From: DAONFI01 sp035403485
GTDB lineage: Bacteria; Planctomycetota; Phycisphaerae; SM23-33
Assembly (NCBI GenBank): GCA_964536835.1
Contig: CAZIAZ010000014.1
Location: 1-53,341, forward strand
DNA length: 53,341 nt
Direction of reading: 5' to 3'
This document shows, piece after piece, positions 17,858 to 26,093 of this stretch. Each line of letters starts with the position of its first letter. The stretch's first letter is position 1. A program made the position numbers and the translations under genes. The notes beneath the pieces were generated by a model. It worked only from the letters and a program-made list of their open reading frames with translations. It searched no databases and was not told the origin of the DNA.

Positions 17858-19228
17858 TCACTCATATCGCAATGCCTCAATCGGATCGAGTTTGGCTGCT
17901 TTCCATGCAGGATAAAAACCGAAAATAATGCCTATGCCGACTGCCACTGAGACGGCTGAGATTATTGCAAAAGACGACGTTTCAACCGGCCATTTTAGGA
18001 AAAATTCCAACAGCAGTGAACCGCCGTGGCCGAGCAGTATGCCGATTGTACCGCCAACCAGGCAGAGAATTACCGATTCGGTGAGGAACTGCTGAAGAAT
18101 GTCGCGGGAGCGTGCCCCGACTGCCATCCGCAACCCTATCTCTCGCGTACGCTCCGTAACCGACACCAGCATTATGTTCATTATGCCGACGCCGCCTACT
18201 ATCAGCGAAATTGTAGCTACGCAAAGCAGAAGATTGGTCATCAATTTGGTCGAAGACGTCAGCATGTCGAGCATTTCAGTTCTGTTAAAAACCTCAAAGT
18301 CATTTTTATCTTTGGGCTGAATATCATGACGTCTGCGAAGTACGGCGGTTATTTCATCAGTTGCCTGTTGTATATGATTTGAGTCTATCACTGACGCCAT
18401 TATATAATCTATACTTTTAAAACGTGTCAGCATAGGATTGTTTTTAGTCTGTGTAGATGATTGGGACGGATACAGCGAGGGAAGTTTACACGGGACAGGA
18501 TTACTTAAATCTGTAGATGTGCTCTCGCTGGAACTGCTTTGGCTGGAACTTCCTGATGATGTGCCGTTAACACGATATTTAACCGTTGTCCAAGGTGCTA
18601 CCACTATATCATCCAGGTCTCCTCCAAACATATTTGCGCCTTTTTTGTCGAGCACGCCGACTACGATGAGCGGGACGTTGTTTATTCTTACTTCCTTGCC
18701 GAGTGGATTTTTTCCGTTAAAAAGTTCATGGACTACTGTTTGGCCTATTACACATATTCGCGCGGAGGTCTGAACATCACGTTCAGTAAAGGTTCTGCTC
18801 GTATTAAAGTTTCCTCCCCACACCATAATCTCAAAATAAGCTGCAGTTACTCCCCACATCCGTCGTGGAGTCCAGTTTTTATTTCCGTAAACTACAGGTG
18901 CTGTCGACCAGCAGACAATCGGTGTTACGGCACGAAGCGATGGGCATTCCTTTTTCAATGCTTCACAATCATCCGGCGTCAACGACATTACAGAGCCTGA
19001 GCCCTGGTTTACGCCACTGCTGGAAATTGAGCCAGGAGATATTATCAACATGTTGGAGCCCATGTTCACTATACTTTCCCGTACAGCCGAAGATGAGCCT
19101 TCGCCTATTTCCATCATGGCGATTACCGACCCTATTCCGATAACTATGCCCAGCGTGGTAAGCATTGCCCGCAGAGGATTGCGGCGAAGCGTCTTGGTCG
19201 CAGTCGTCAAAGTACGATAAATCTTCAT
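17858..19228 (-). CDS. MacB-type ABC transporter permease
   Basis: 456 residues. An N-terminal membrane segment (LRAMLTTLGIVIGIGSVIAM) is followed by a large periplasmic MacB_PCD domain with a serine-rich insertion near 200-230, and an FtsX-type block of three membrane segments at the C-terminus containing VSVTERTREIGLRMAVGARS. This is the mechanotransmission-type permease of MacB and LolCDE-like systems, here split from its ATPase. It overlaps the ATPase gene by four bases. Substrate is unknown; macrolides, peptides and siderophores are known for relatives. Confidence 0.9.
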   Translation of the reverse strand: MKIYRTLTTATKTLRRNPLRAMLTTLGIVIGIGSVIAMMEIGEGSSSAVRESIVNMGSNMLIISPGSISSSGVNQGSGSVMSLTPDDCEALKKECPSLRAVTPIVCWSTAPVVYGNKNWTPRRMWGVTAAYFEIMVWGGNFNTSRTFTERDVQTSARICVIGQTVVHELFNGKNPLGKEVRINNVPLIVVGVLDKKGANMFGGDLDDIVVAPWTTVKYRVNGTSSGSSSQSSSSESTSTDLSNPVPCKLPSLYPSQSSTQTKNNPMLTRFKSIDYIMASVIDSNHIQQATDEITAVLRRRHDIQPKDKNDFEVFNRTEMLDMLTSSTKLMTNLLLCVATISLIVGGVGIMNIMLVSVTERTREIGLRMAVGARSRDILQQFLTESVILCLVGGTIGILLGHGGSLLLEFFLKWPVETSSFAIISAVSVAVGIGIIFGFYPAWKAAKLDPIEALRYE

Positions 19229-19971
19229 TTCGCACCTCCCGACGAAGTGACTTTATCTTCGTGGCACACGGAAGGTTTTTCAGATTTCGGGCAATCATCG
19301 ACAATCATGCCGTCGCGTATGTGTATGACCCTGTCTGCCGAATGTGCGACGTCGGCATCATGGGTGACGAGTATTATCGTCAAGCCGTCTTCAACGTTGA
19401 GTTTTCTGAACATCTGCAGGACTTCCTGGCTCGTATGCGAATCCAGGTTTCCGGTAGGTTCGTCGGCGAAGAGAATCGGCGGATGGTTTATAAGGGCACG
19501 GGCGATGGCGACGCGCTGCTGCTGGCCGCCGGATAACTGCGACGGCTCATGGTGCATTCTATGTTCCAGCCCCACTTTGCAGAGTATTTCGCTGGCCCGT
19601 TTGCGACATTCGTGTTCGGAAATGTGATGCCGTGTGTACGCAAGCGGCATTGCTACGTTATCCACAGCACTGGTACGGGCGAGCAGATTGAAGCTCTGGA
19701 ATACGAAGCCCAACTTCTGGTTACGTATCAACGCTCGCGCATCGGGAGATAGTTTGGAAATTTCATGGCCGTCCAACCAATATTCGCCGGCTGTCGGCCT
19801 GTCGAGGCACCCCAGAATATTCATCAGCGTCGTTTTGCCAGACCCCGACGCCCCCATCAATGCCACAAATTCGCCGCGAGATATTTTTAGAGAAACTCCT
19901 TTCAGCACAGGCACTTCCATGTTGCCTATGCGGTATGTCTTATATATCTCGACAAGTTCCAGAAATTCCAT
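19225..19971 (-). CDS. MacB/LolD-type ABC transporter ATPase
   Basis: 248 residues with a complete nucleotide-binding domain: Walker A GASGSGKTT (40-48), Q-loop FVFQSFNLL, signature LSGGQQQR (from 146), Walker B ILFADEPTGNLDS and the H-loop THD. The family pairs with FtsX-type permeases and powers periplasmic conformational change rather than classical membrane transport. It lies between the adaptor gene (32 bp gap) and the permease gene (four-base overlap). Confidence 0.93.
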   Translation of the reverse strand: MEFLELVEIYKTYRIGNMEVPVLKGVSLKISRGEFVALMGASGSGKTTLMNILGCLDRPTAGEYWLDGHEISKLSPDARALIRNQKLGFVFQSFNLLARTSAVDNVAMPLAYTRHHISEHECRKRASEILCKVGLEHRMHHEPSQLSGGQQQRVAIARALINHPPILFADEPTGNLDSHTSQEVLQMFRKLNVEDGLTIILVTHDADVAHSADRVIHIRDGMIVDDCPKSEKPSVCHEDKVTSSGGAK

Positions 19972-20003
19972 ATATTTTATTTCTCTAGCAGGGCTAACAG
20001 AGG

Positions 20004-21353
20004 CTATCGTTTCCGTTTGGAACTGAAGGGCAGGAACGGATTTACATAATCGTCCGATTTTTCCTCAACAGGTTTCATGCCGATTACGACCTGCATATGT
20101 TCCTGCAAATCCTTGCCGGAAACTTCGGCATAGGCTTCATTTGTAAGGCCGACCGAAACTTCCACAGGTTTTACGTATTCGCCGTCTTTTACCCAAAGAA
20201 TATCTTGAGTTGTTTTTATGGTTTTGTCGGCTGGTTGCGATGAAGGTTGGGTTGCAGTGGTTTTCGCTTCTGCGGCTGGTTGCGACTCGGCTACTTTATA
20301 ATCCCGATATTCCTGCGCAATCTGTTCCTTTTTGGGATTCCATGACAGTGCGGCTAAGGGTACCGTCAATACATTTTCCCGTTTTGAGACGATGAACCGT
20401 ACATTTGCCGTCAGATAGGGTTTTAGCTTGCCCTTAAAATTGTCCGTGACGATTTCAACGGTGAAAGTGACAATATTTTGCGTCATCGCCGCGTTGGGCC
20501 TTATTTTCCAGACTTTTCCCTCAAATGTTTCATCCGGCAGGGCATCAACCGTGAAGGTTACTGGTTGGTCTTTGTATATTTTTGTGATATCGGCTTCATT
20601 TACCAGAACCCAGACCTGCATGCGTCTCAGGTCGCGGGCTATCAGGAAGAGGCTTGGCGTGTTCATGCTGGCGGTCACAGTCTGGCCGATACTGACTCGC
20701 CGGTCTATTATCATGCCTGTGATAGGTGATTTTATTGTACAATATTCAAGATTCCGCTGGGCGCGCCAGAGGCTTTTTTCTTTCAGGGTGAGAGTGGCTT
20801 CTGCCTGGAGGATTGTAGCCTTGCCGACATCGACGTTAGCTTTGGCTGCGTCATAAGTAGCTTGATACGCGTCATAGCTCGCCTTGGCTAATGCGTCAGA
20901 TGGGCCCAGCCGTTGTGCCCGTTCCCAGTCGCGCTTTGCCTGGAGGAATTTGGCTTGCAGTTGGCCCAGATTGGCTTTTTCCAGCTGAACGCCAGCCTTG
21001 GCGGATGATACATTTGCCTGAGCTTCCGCTTCGTCGGCTAGATACAGAACATCGTCTATTTTGGCAATCACCGAATCTTTTTCGACAATCGACCCGTAAT
21101 CTATAGTTTTGCCATTCTTATCTTTGCCGAACGAAAGAACCCTGCCGCTTATCTGAGCGCCTACGTCTACGACTTCTTCAGGCTCAAGCGTGCCGCTGGC
21201 GGCGATGGAAATGGAAATATCGTCGCGAGTTACATCCACAGTGTCGAAGGTCATTTTTTCTTCGGCTTCGCCCTGCATTATCCATCCGACAATCCCGGCA
21301 ATTATAGCGAGAATCACAATCGCAAATATAGATTTCCGGACTATATGTTTCAT
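20004..21353 (-). CDS. MacA-like periplasmic adaptor (membrane fusion protein)
   Basis: 449 residues. One N-terminal membrane segment (about 8-26) is followed by a lipoyl-like half (ASGTLEPEEVVDVGAQISGRV), a long alpha-helical hairpin rich in Ala, Gln and Lys, the second lipoyl half (YCTIKSPITGMIIDRRVSIG) and beta-barrel regions. It links the inner-membrane pump to the outer-membrane channel. The C-terminal third has an Ala/Thr/Gln-rich insert. It is the first gene of the efflux operon, with GAGGT as ribosome site. Confidence 0.92.
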   Translation of the reverse strand: MKHIVRKSIFAIVILAIIAGIVGWIMQGEAEEKMTFDTVDVTRDDISISIAASGTLEPEEVVDVGAQISGRVLSFGKDKNGKTIDYGSIVEKDSVIAKIDDVLYLADEAEAQANVSSAKAGVQLEKANLGQLQAKFLQAKRDWERAQRLGPSDALAKASYDAYQATYDAAKANVDVGKATILQAEATLTLKEKSLWRAQRNLEYCTIKSPITGMIIDRRVSIGQTVTASMNTPSLFLIARDLRRMQVWVLVNEADITKIYKDQPVTFTVDALPDETFEGKVWKIRPNAAMTQNIVTFTVEIVTDNFKGKLKPYLTANVRFIVSKRENVLTVPLAALSWNPKKEQIAQEYRDYKVAESQPAAEAKTTATQPSSQPADKTIKTTQDILWVKDGEYVKPVEVSVGLTNEAYAEVSGKDLQEHMQVVIGMKPVEEKSDDYVNPFLPFSSKRKR

Positions 21354-21602
21354 ACTTTACCTCATCATTTATGTATGTGGAAAGCCGGTTTCAAAACCTG
21401 ATTCTGTTATAGAGGAACTTCTATTAGCTGATATCGTCGGAAGACAGGAATAACGTTAAAATTTATATTATTTACTTAACTCTAATTGCCGCACGACACT
21501 ATATTGAATTCAATTATTAATTTAGTGTCAATGGAAAAGTTATCAAAAGGTTGTATAATATTATCATGATTTAATATTAACAGCCGCGATAATATATCAA
21601 AA
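21354..21602. other. AT-rich gap without a gene
   Basis: Together with the repeat that follows, this gap separates the divergent adaptor gene and AraC gene. It must hold the promoter of the efflux operon, but I see no convincing -35/-10 pair. No conserved coding frame is visible. Confidence 0.5.
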
Positions 21603-21760
21603 GCCATCCCCAATACATGGGCGGTTGTTGAAATAGAGCAATTTTGCGGGTCTGGTAAGTAAGAAAAATGGCGGTTATTTTAAGGATATTATATCTTTTT
21701 TGACGCCGCCATGGCTGCAAAAGAGCCGATTGCAGGCAGTCAAGTTTTTTAGACAGGTTC
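21603..21760 (+). repeat. Dispersed repeat family A, copy A2 (long form)
   Basis: The left end (GCCATCCCCAATACATGGGCGG) matches 19 of 24 aligned bases of the left end of copy A3, and the right end 21713-21760 matches window bases 2-50 apart from one indel and a few changes. Between them are about 90 extra bases with an inner stem ATGGCGG/CCGCCAT. The terminus AGACAGGTTC recalls IS5-type ends. It ends 36 bp before the AraC start codon. Confidence 0.65.
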
Positions 21761-21795
21761 TAAAATCAGAGATTGAATTCAGGAGTAACCGGAAA

Positions 21796-22575
21796 ATGTT
21801 ATCGTTTATCACAATTAATCCGCCTGGAAGTTTTAGCACTGTACCAATCAGACAGTGGGTAGCCGGAATCAATCTTGAAGGAAGATGTCATGAATACCAT
21901 CCGGATGGAGATTTTTCGCAGGAATGCTATGAATTTGGAGTCATCAAACCTAATTTTCCGCACCATTGGGAGGTACCGGCGGACGGCATTCCATGGAAGA
22001 GTTTACATTTCTTTTTTACGCCGTCCGTATCCATGCTGCCGCTTTTACAATTTGATGAAATAAGGCCTGGATTCATGAAACTGCCGCTGGCGGAGTCGCC
22101 TTTTTTATACAAGGTGCAGCGAATGTTGTTTAAGAGCCATTATCTTTTGAACAGCCATTGGTTAAATTGTGTCGATTTGGCTATGAATGCGCTGGAAGGC
22201 GCTTTGCTTTGGTGCCGGGCTGAAGTTGAACGTGTACAACAAAAGACAGATTCCCGCATTCTCACCGCCATTGAATATATGAATCGTCATATTGCCGAAA
22301 AAATTTATCTTGAAGACATTGCCAAGGCATCGTTTTTATCTGTTCCCAGATTAATGTCTCTTTTTAAGGCGAATATAGGCCTCTCGCCGATGGCGTATCT
22401 TGATGACGAGCGGATGGAGCGTGCCAGCAAGATGCTGACGACAGGGTATTTCAGCATCAAAGAAATAGCAGCCATGACCGGATATCCGGATCCAGCCTAT
22501 TTCAGTAAACGTTTTTTGCAGCATTTCAGGATGTCTCCGCTTGCCTACAGGAAAAAGCATATTACTGATGTTTAG
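21796..22575 (+). CDS. AraC-family transcriptional regulator
   Basis: 259 residues. The C-terminal about 100 residues hold the two AraC helix-turn-helix motifs (LEDIAKASFLSVPRLMSLFK and IKEIAAMTGYPDPAYFSKRF). The N-terminal part is a sugar-sensing-type cupin region without clear metal residues. The frame is open to 21700 inside the repeat element, but ATG 21796 with AGGAG ten bases upstream is the real start. It stands alone between the efflux operon and a second outer-membrane lipoprotein gene, and could control either; this is inference from position. Confidence 0.85.
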   Translation: MLSFITINPPGSFSTVPIRQWVAGINLEGRCHEYHPDGDFSQECYEFGVIKPNFPHHWEVPADGIPWKSLHFFFTPSVSMLPLLQFDEIRPGFMKLPLAESPFLYKVQRMLFKSHYLLNSHWLNCVDLAMNALEGALLWCRAEVERVQQKTDSRILTAIEYMNRHIAEKIYLEDIAKASFLSVPRLMSLFKANIGLSPMAYLDDERMERASKMLTTGYFSIKEIAAMTGYPDPAYFSKRFLQHFRMSPLAYRKKHITDV

Positions 22576-22632
22576 CTTGGTACTGTTTTCTGATGCCTTA
22601 TAATATGGTCGGCGTTCGAGAACCCCTCTGAA

Positions 22633-22660
22633 TTTGCGGAATATTCCGTAAACTTTTCTT
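22633..22660 (+). terminator. Possible terminator after the AraC gene
   Basis: The near-perfect palindrome TTTGCGGAATATTCCGTAAA (22633-22652) is followed by CTTTTCTT. The T run is interrupted, so strength is uncertain. Confidence 0.45.
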
Positions 22661-22761
22661 AAAGATTAGCGCTTATTCCTACCGATACTGAATTTAATGG
22701 ATAATTCGTGTATTTTTCTGCGCTTAAGTGAGCGTTGTAAGGATAGCCGTAAAGGAACGCC

Positions 22762-24522
22762 ATGAAAACCAGAATGATTATTATAACATTGCTGGCTGGT
22801 GGTTGCATTATTGGATGTGTAGACCCTGGCAAATACGACGTTAACGACGTGTATAAACTTCAGCAGTCCATAATGGACAGAAGCCCTCAGAACCGTTCTG
22901 ATAGCGGCACAGGGCCGATGATACCCTCAGAAAATTCCGTGCCACGGATAAAGATGGAAAAGAATCCCAAGACCAATCGCTATGAGGTCAGCCTTTCTCT
23001 TCGTGAGACGGTCATGCGGGCGCTGGCGAACAATCCTCAGATAGCGGTTGTGAGCTTTACTCCTCAGATTTCAAGAGAACTGGTGGTACAGGCCGCCTCG
23101 CAATTCGACTATACCATTTTTGGCGGATACGAATTTACGCACACGGAAAGTTCGAATACAACGACTACCGGCAATATTACCGGCATTCCTACTGGCAAAC
23201 TCAATGCCAACGATTTCCAGTTCGGCGTACAGCAGCAGACGATAACAGGTGCGCAATGGAGTCTGGCGGCGTCTATGATTTCTACGCGATATCGTCCTAC
23301 TACGAACGACTGGGATTATGACAACAGCATCGCGTTCAACGTCACTCAGCCGCTGCTTCGCGGGGCTGGCACGGAAGTCAATCTGGCTAATCTTCGGATA
23401 GCGCGGCTGAACTACAAAATTTCGATGAGCCAGTTCAACCAGAACGTCCAGCAGACGGTCGTGTCAGTTATGAGTGCCTATTACAATCTCATCAAGGCTC
23501 GCCAACTTGTTGTCATTGCCGAAAATCTTCTCGCCGTGACCGAGCAGACCTATCGCAAAGTTAGCGAACGACATAGCCTTGATGCCACAAAGGTGCAGAT
23601 AAAGCAGTCTGAAACCGCGGTTCGCGAACGGCAGGCCGCGCTTGTACTTGCTCGCAAAAACGCACGCGACGCACAGGATGCCCTGCTTGTGCTGCTTGGA
23701 GACGAACAGCTTAACCTGCTGGGCAGAAACATGGACATAATACCGGCTACGACTCTTACGTCTCTGCCGGTTCTGATTGATCCGACAGACCAGTATCTGA
23801 CGGCATTGCGGCTCAATCCGCAGTTGGAGCAGTTGCGGCTCGCCGTCAGCCAGAGCGACATCAACATAATGGTTGCGGAAAATCAAGCGTTACCGTCATT
23901 GAACCTTACTGCCGGAGCAACGCTCGCAGGCGACAGCAGCGGCACGAATCGCGGCGCGTGGAACGGCATGCTTGACGCCAGATACACCAGCTACAATGCC
24001 GCCCTAATGTTTGAATATCCTCTCGGCAACCGTCAGCGATTAAGCGCAGTTCGGCAGAGCAAGTTGCAACGCAGGCAGGCTATTTCGAACCTGCAAAGCC
24101 AATCCGACCAGCTTGCCCAGCAGATACGTGAAAGCATCCGCCAGATAAACACTCAATATGAAGAAATAAAGATACGCCGGCAAGCACTCGATGCGGCTAA
24201 GGAGCAGCTTGACGCCCTTGACGTGCTTGAGAAAATACGTGCCAAGCTGACCCCTGAGTTCCTGAATCTCAAACTGAACGCCCAGGCGACCGTGGCGACG
24301 TCGGAAAGCAATCTGATTGACGCCCAGGTACTCTATAATGTGGCGATGCTGAATCTGTCCAGATATACTGGTACGGTACTTGAGTTGAACCAGGTTCAGT
24401 TATCGCTGCCTGTCGTGACTCAGCCGGATAATTCGGCTAATCCGCTGACGCTTACGCCGGCTCCGCCGAACGATGCGCCTGTGCCGCTACCGTCGATGCT
24501 GCAAAGCAGCAGTTCAAAATAA
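22762..24522 (+). CDS. TolC-family outer-membrane lipoprotein
   Basis: 586 residues. The signal peptide ends in the lipobox IIGC (Cys19). The body shows the TolC/OEP pattern: two long helical repeats rich in Gln, Ala and Asn, with FNVTQPLLRGAGTEVNLANL typical of the first strand-helix join and FEYPLGNRQRLSAVRQ of the second. It is longer than the NodT-type protein at 16321 and not its paralogue in detail. No pump genes adjoin it; the neighbours are an AraC regulator upstream and an unrelated minus-strand gene downstream. Ribosome site AAAGGAA precedes the ATG. Confidence 0.87.
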   Translation: MKTRMIIITLLAGGCIIGCVDPGKYDVNDVYKLQQSIMDRSPQNRSDSGTGPMIPSENSVPRIKMEKNPKTNRYEVSLSLRETVMRALANNPQIAVVSFTPQISRELVVQAASQFDYTIFGGYEFTHTESSNTTTTGNITGIPTGKLNANDFQFGVQQQTITGAQWSLAASMISTRYRPTTNDWDYDNSIAFNVTQPLLRGAGTEVNLANLRIARLNYKISMSQFNQNVQQTVVSVMSAYYNLIKARQLVVIAENLLAVTEQTYRKVSERHSLDATKVQIKQSETAVRERQAALVLARKNARDAQDALLVLLGDEQLNLLGRNMDIIPATTLTSLPVLIDPTDQYLTALRLNPQLEQLRLAVSQSDINIMVAENQALPSLNLTAGATLAGDSSGTNRGAWNGMLDARYTSYNAALMFEYPLGNRQRLSAVRQSKLQRRQAISNLQSQSDQLAQQIRESIRQINTQYEEIKIRRQALDAAKEQLDALDVLEKIRAKLTPEFLNLKLNAQATVATSESNLIDAQVLYNVAMLNLSRYTGTVLELNQVQLSLPVVTQPDNSANPLTLTPAPPNDAPVPLPSMLQSSSSK

Positions 24523-24583
24523 ACGGCTATTCCACAAGCATGTCTTTTTGGGTATTTTGGCGCGCTTATTATACGTTATTGTT

Positions 24584-25891
24584 TCACGAGCCGGAGTATG
24601 CGCGGTTGCATTGTTGCCACTCCGGGGCGTTTTTGAGGCGGTATAGCATTTCGCCGGCTTTTGGAACGTAGAGCTTACCTTCGCTTTCATGGCCTTGCCA
24701 TTGGGAGATGTCTATGCTTGCCGGATTGCGATAATTCATGCCGATGCGGCGGCAGGTTTCTTCGGGTATGCCGGTCGCCAGTGTTACGGTCACTCGCGGC
24801 ACTTCACGGCCATTTATCCATTTGCCGATGCCGCGAACATGTGTCGAATGAGCCAGAACTCCCCATGGATAATCCTTATACCTCTCCCACTGGTTGATGA
24901 AGAACGGTAGCGAATGATAACCGACTTCCTCTATAATTCTGCCGTGCGTCACCGCGATTTCGTGGATATGCGGCGCATATATTATAAGTTCGCCGCCGTC
25001 GGCGACTACGCATTCCATCTTGTACATGCATTTGCCGCCAGTCCAGAGTTCATCATACATCAGTGGCGCACGGGACAGGATTGAATCGTATGCCCTGTCC
25101 GTATATAGAATATGCAGTTTGTCGGACAGGTCTGCGGCGGCTGACCAGGACGACTTGACATCGTCGAAATAGATTCCTGCGAGGTCTTCACCTTTGACGA
25201 CCATGCACAGGGCATATTTTTCGACGTTTATCATATCGCATGCGGCGTGGAGCATGCGACGAACCGGCGTGTCTTTTATGCCTATCATTTTCGGTATGGT
25301 AATAAGCGCTCCGAGCCAGTGAAAAAAGTTCAACAATTCCTCGCCGCATACGCCGGGGAAGAAATATTTTGCACCGCCGGAAAATCCCACGACTTCATGC
25401 GGAAAGACCGGCCCGCAAATAAGCACCTTGTCGTAATCGAAAAGACGTACATTTACGCTTACGTCGATATCGCGTGCAAAAATCTCACAGTCGGCCGGCA
25501 GATAATCCAGAACTTCGTCGCGAGTGAAACCGCCTATCGTGCGTAAAGATTCCGGATTTTTCCATTCGTGATTAAAAACATTGACGTCCGGGAAAACTTC
25601 TCCGCGTCTGCCGGGTTCTACGCCCAGAAGCCTGTCTATCTGTTCGTCGGTCATTGCCGTGTGCGTGCCGAGTGCGATTAAAAGGTCGAATTTCGACGCC
25701 TTTTTGCCGATGAATTCGTAAAGCTCGCGAACGACCTGCGGCAGCGGGCATGTACGGGTATGGTCGGGTATTATCACAAGCACTTTTTTGCCGGCAGGTG
25801 AGATGCTCGCGGCAGCCTGCGAAATTACTTGCCTTACCTCTTCATGGTTCAGCGTTCTACCGTTCGTATTGCCCATGCCGATTAAGCTCAT
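24584..25891 (-). CDS. LarA-like protein (DUF2088 family)
   Basis: 435 residues. LVIIPDHTRTCP near the N-terminus, LLIALGTHTAMTDEQ and VFPHEVVGFSGGAKYFFPGV match the lactate-racemase LarA family, whose founding member uses a nickel-pincer cofactor to racemise lactate; other members act on other hydroxy acids. No larB, larC or larE genes for cofactor synthesis are in the window. The frame is open to 25993 from a TTG, but the ATG at 25891 has GGAG eight bases upstream and starts at the conserved region. Substrate is unknown. Confidence 0.78.
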   Translation of the reverse strand: MSLIGMGNTNGRTLNHEEVRQVISQAAASISPAGKKVLVIIPDHTRTCPLPQVVRELYEFIGKKASKFDLLIALGTHTAMTDEQIDRLLGVEPGRRGEVFPDVNVFNHEWKNPESLRTIGGFTRDEVLDYLPADCEIFARDIDVSVNVRLFDYDKVLICGPVFPHEVVGFSGGAKYFFPGVCGEELLNFFHWLGALITIPKMIGIKDTPVRRMLHAACDMINVEKYALCMVVKGEDLAGIYFDDVKSSWSAAADLSDKLHILYTDRAYDSILSRAPLMYDELWTGGKCMYKMECVVADGGELIIYAPHIHEIAVTHGRIIEEVGYHSLPFFINQWERYKDYPWGVLAHSTHVRGIGKWINGREVPRVTVTLATGIPEETCRRIGMNYRNPASIDISQWQGHESEGKLYVPKAGEMLYRLKNAPEWQQCNRAYSGS

Positions 25892-26093
25892 ATATATTGC
25901 TCCGTTGCTGATGATGTAAATTTCAAACTGTGAACGTTCATGTATGGGAAATGTATTCAAATACATTTTATCCGCATGTATCATGTTTACCAAGCCAAAG
26001 GGCGGTTTTACAACAGTTACGGACGATACGGCAATGCGCGTGATTTCGTTTTGACGTTTATTACGGCGTTGTCGTTTGATATACTTTCATTTT

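Noticed and set aside
26051..26088. cas operon promoter TTGACG...TATACT
   Set aside because: The spacing of about 23 bp is too long for a standard sigma-70 promoter.
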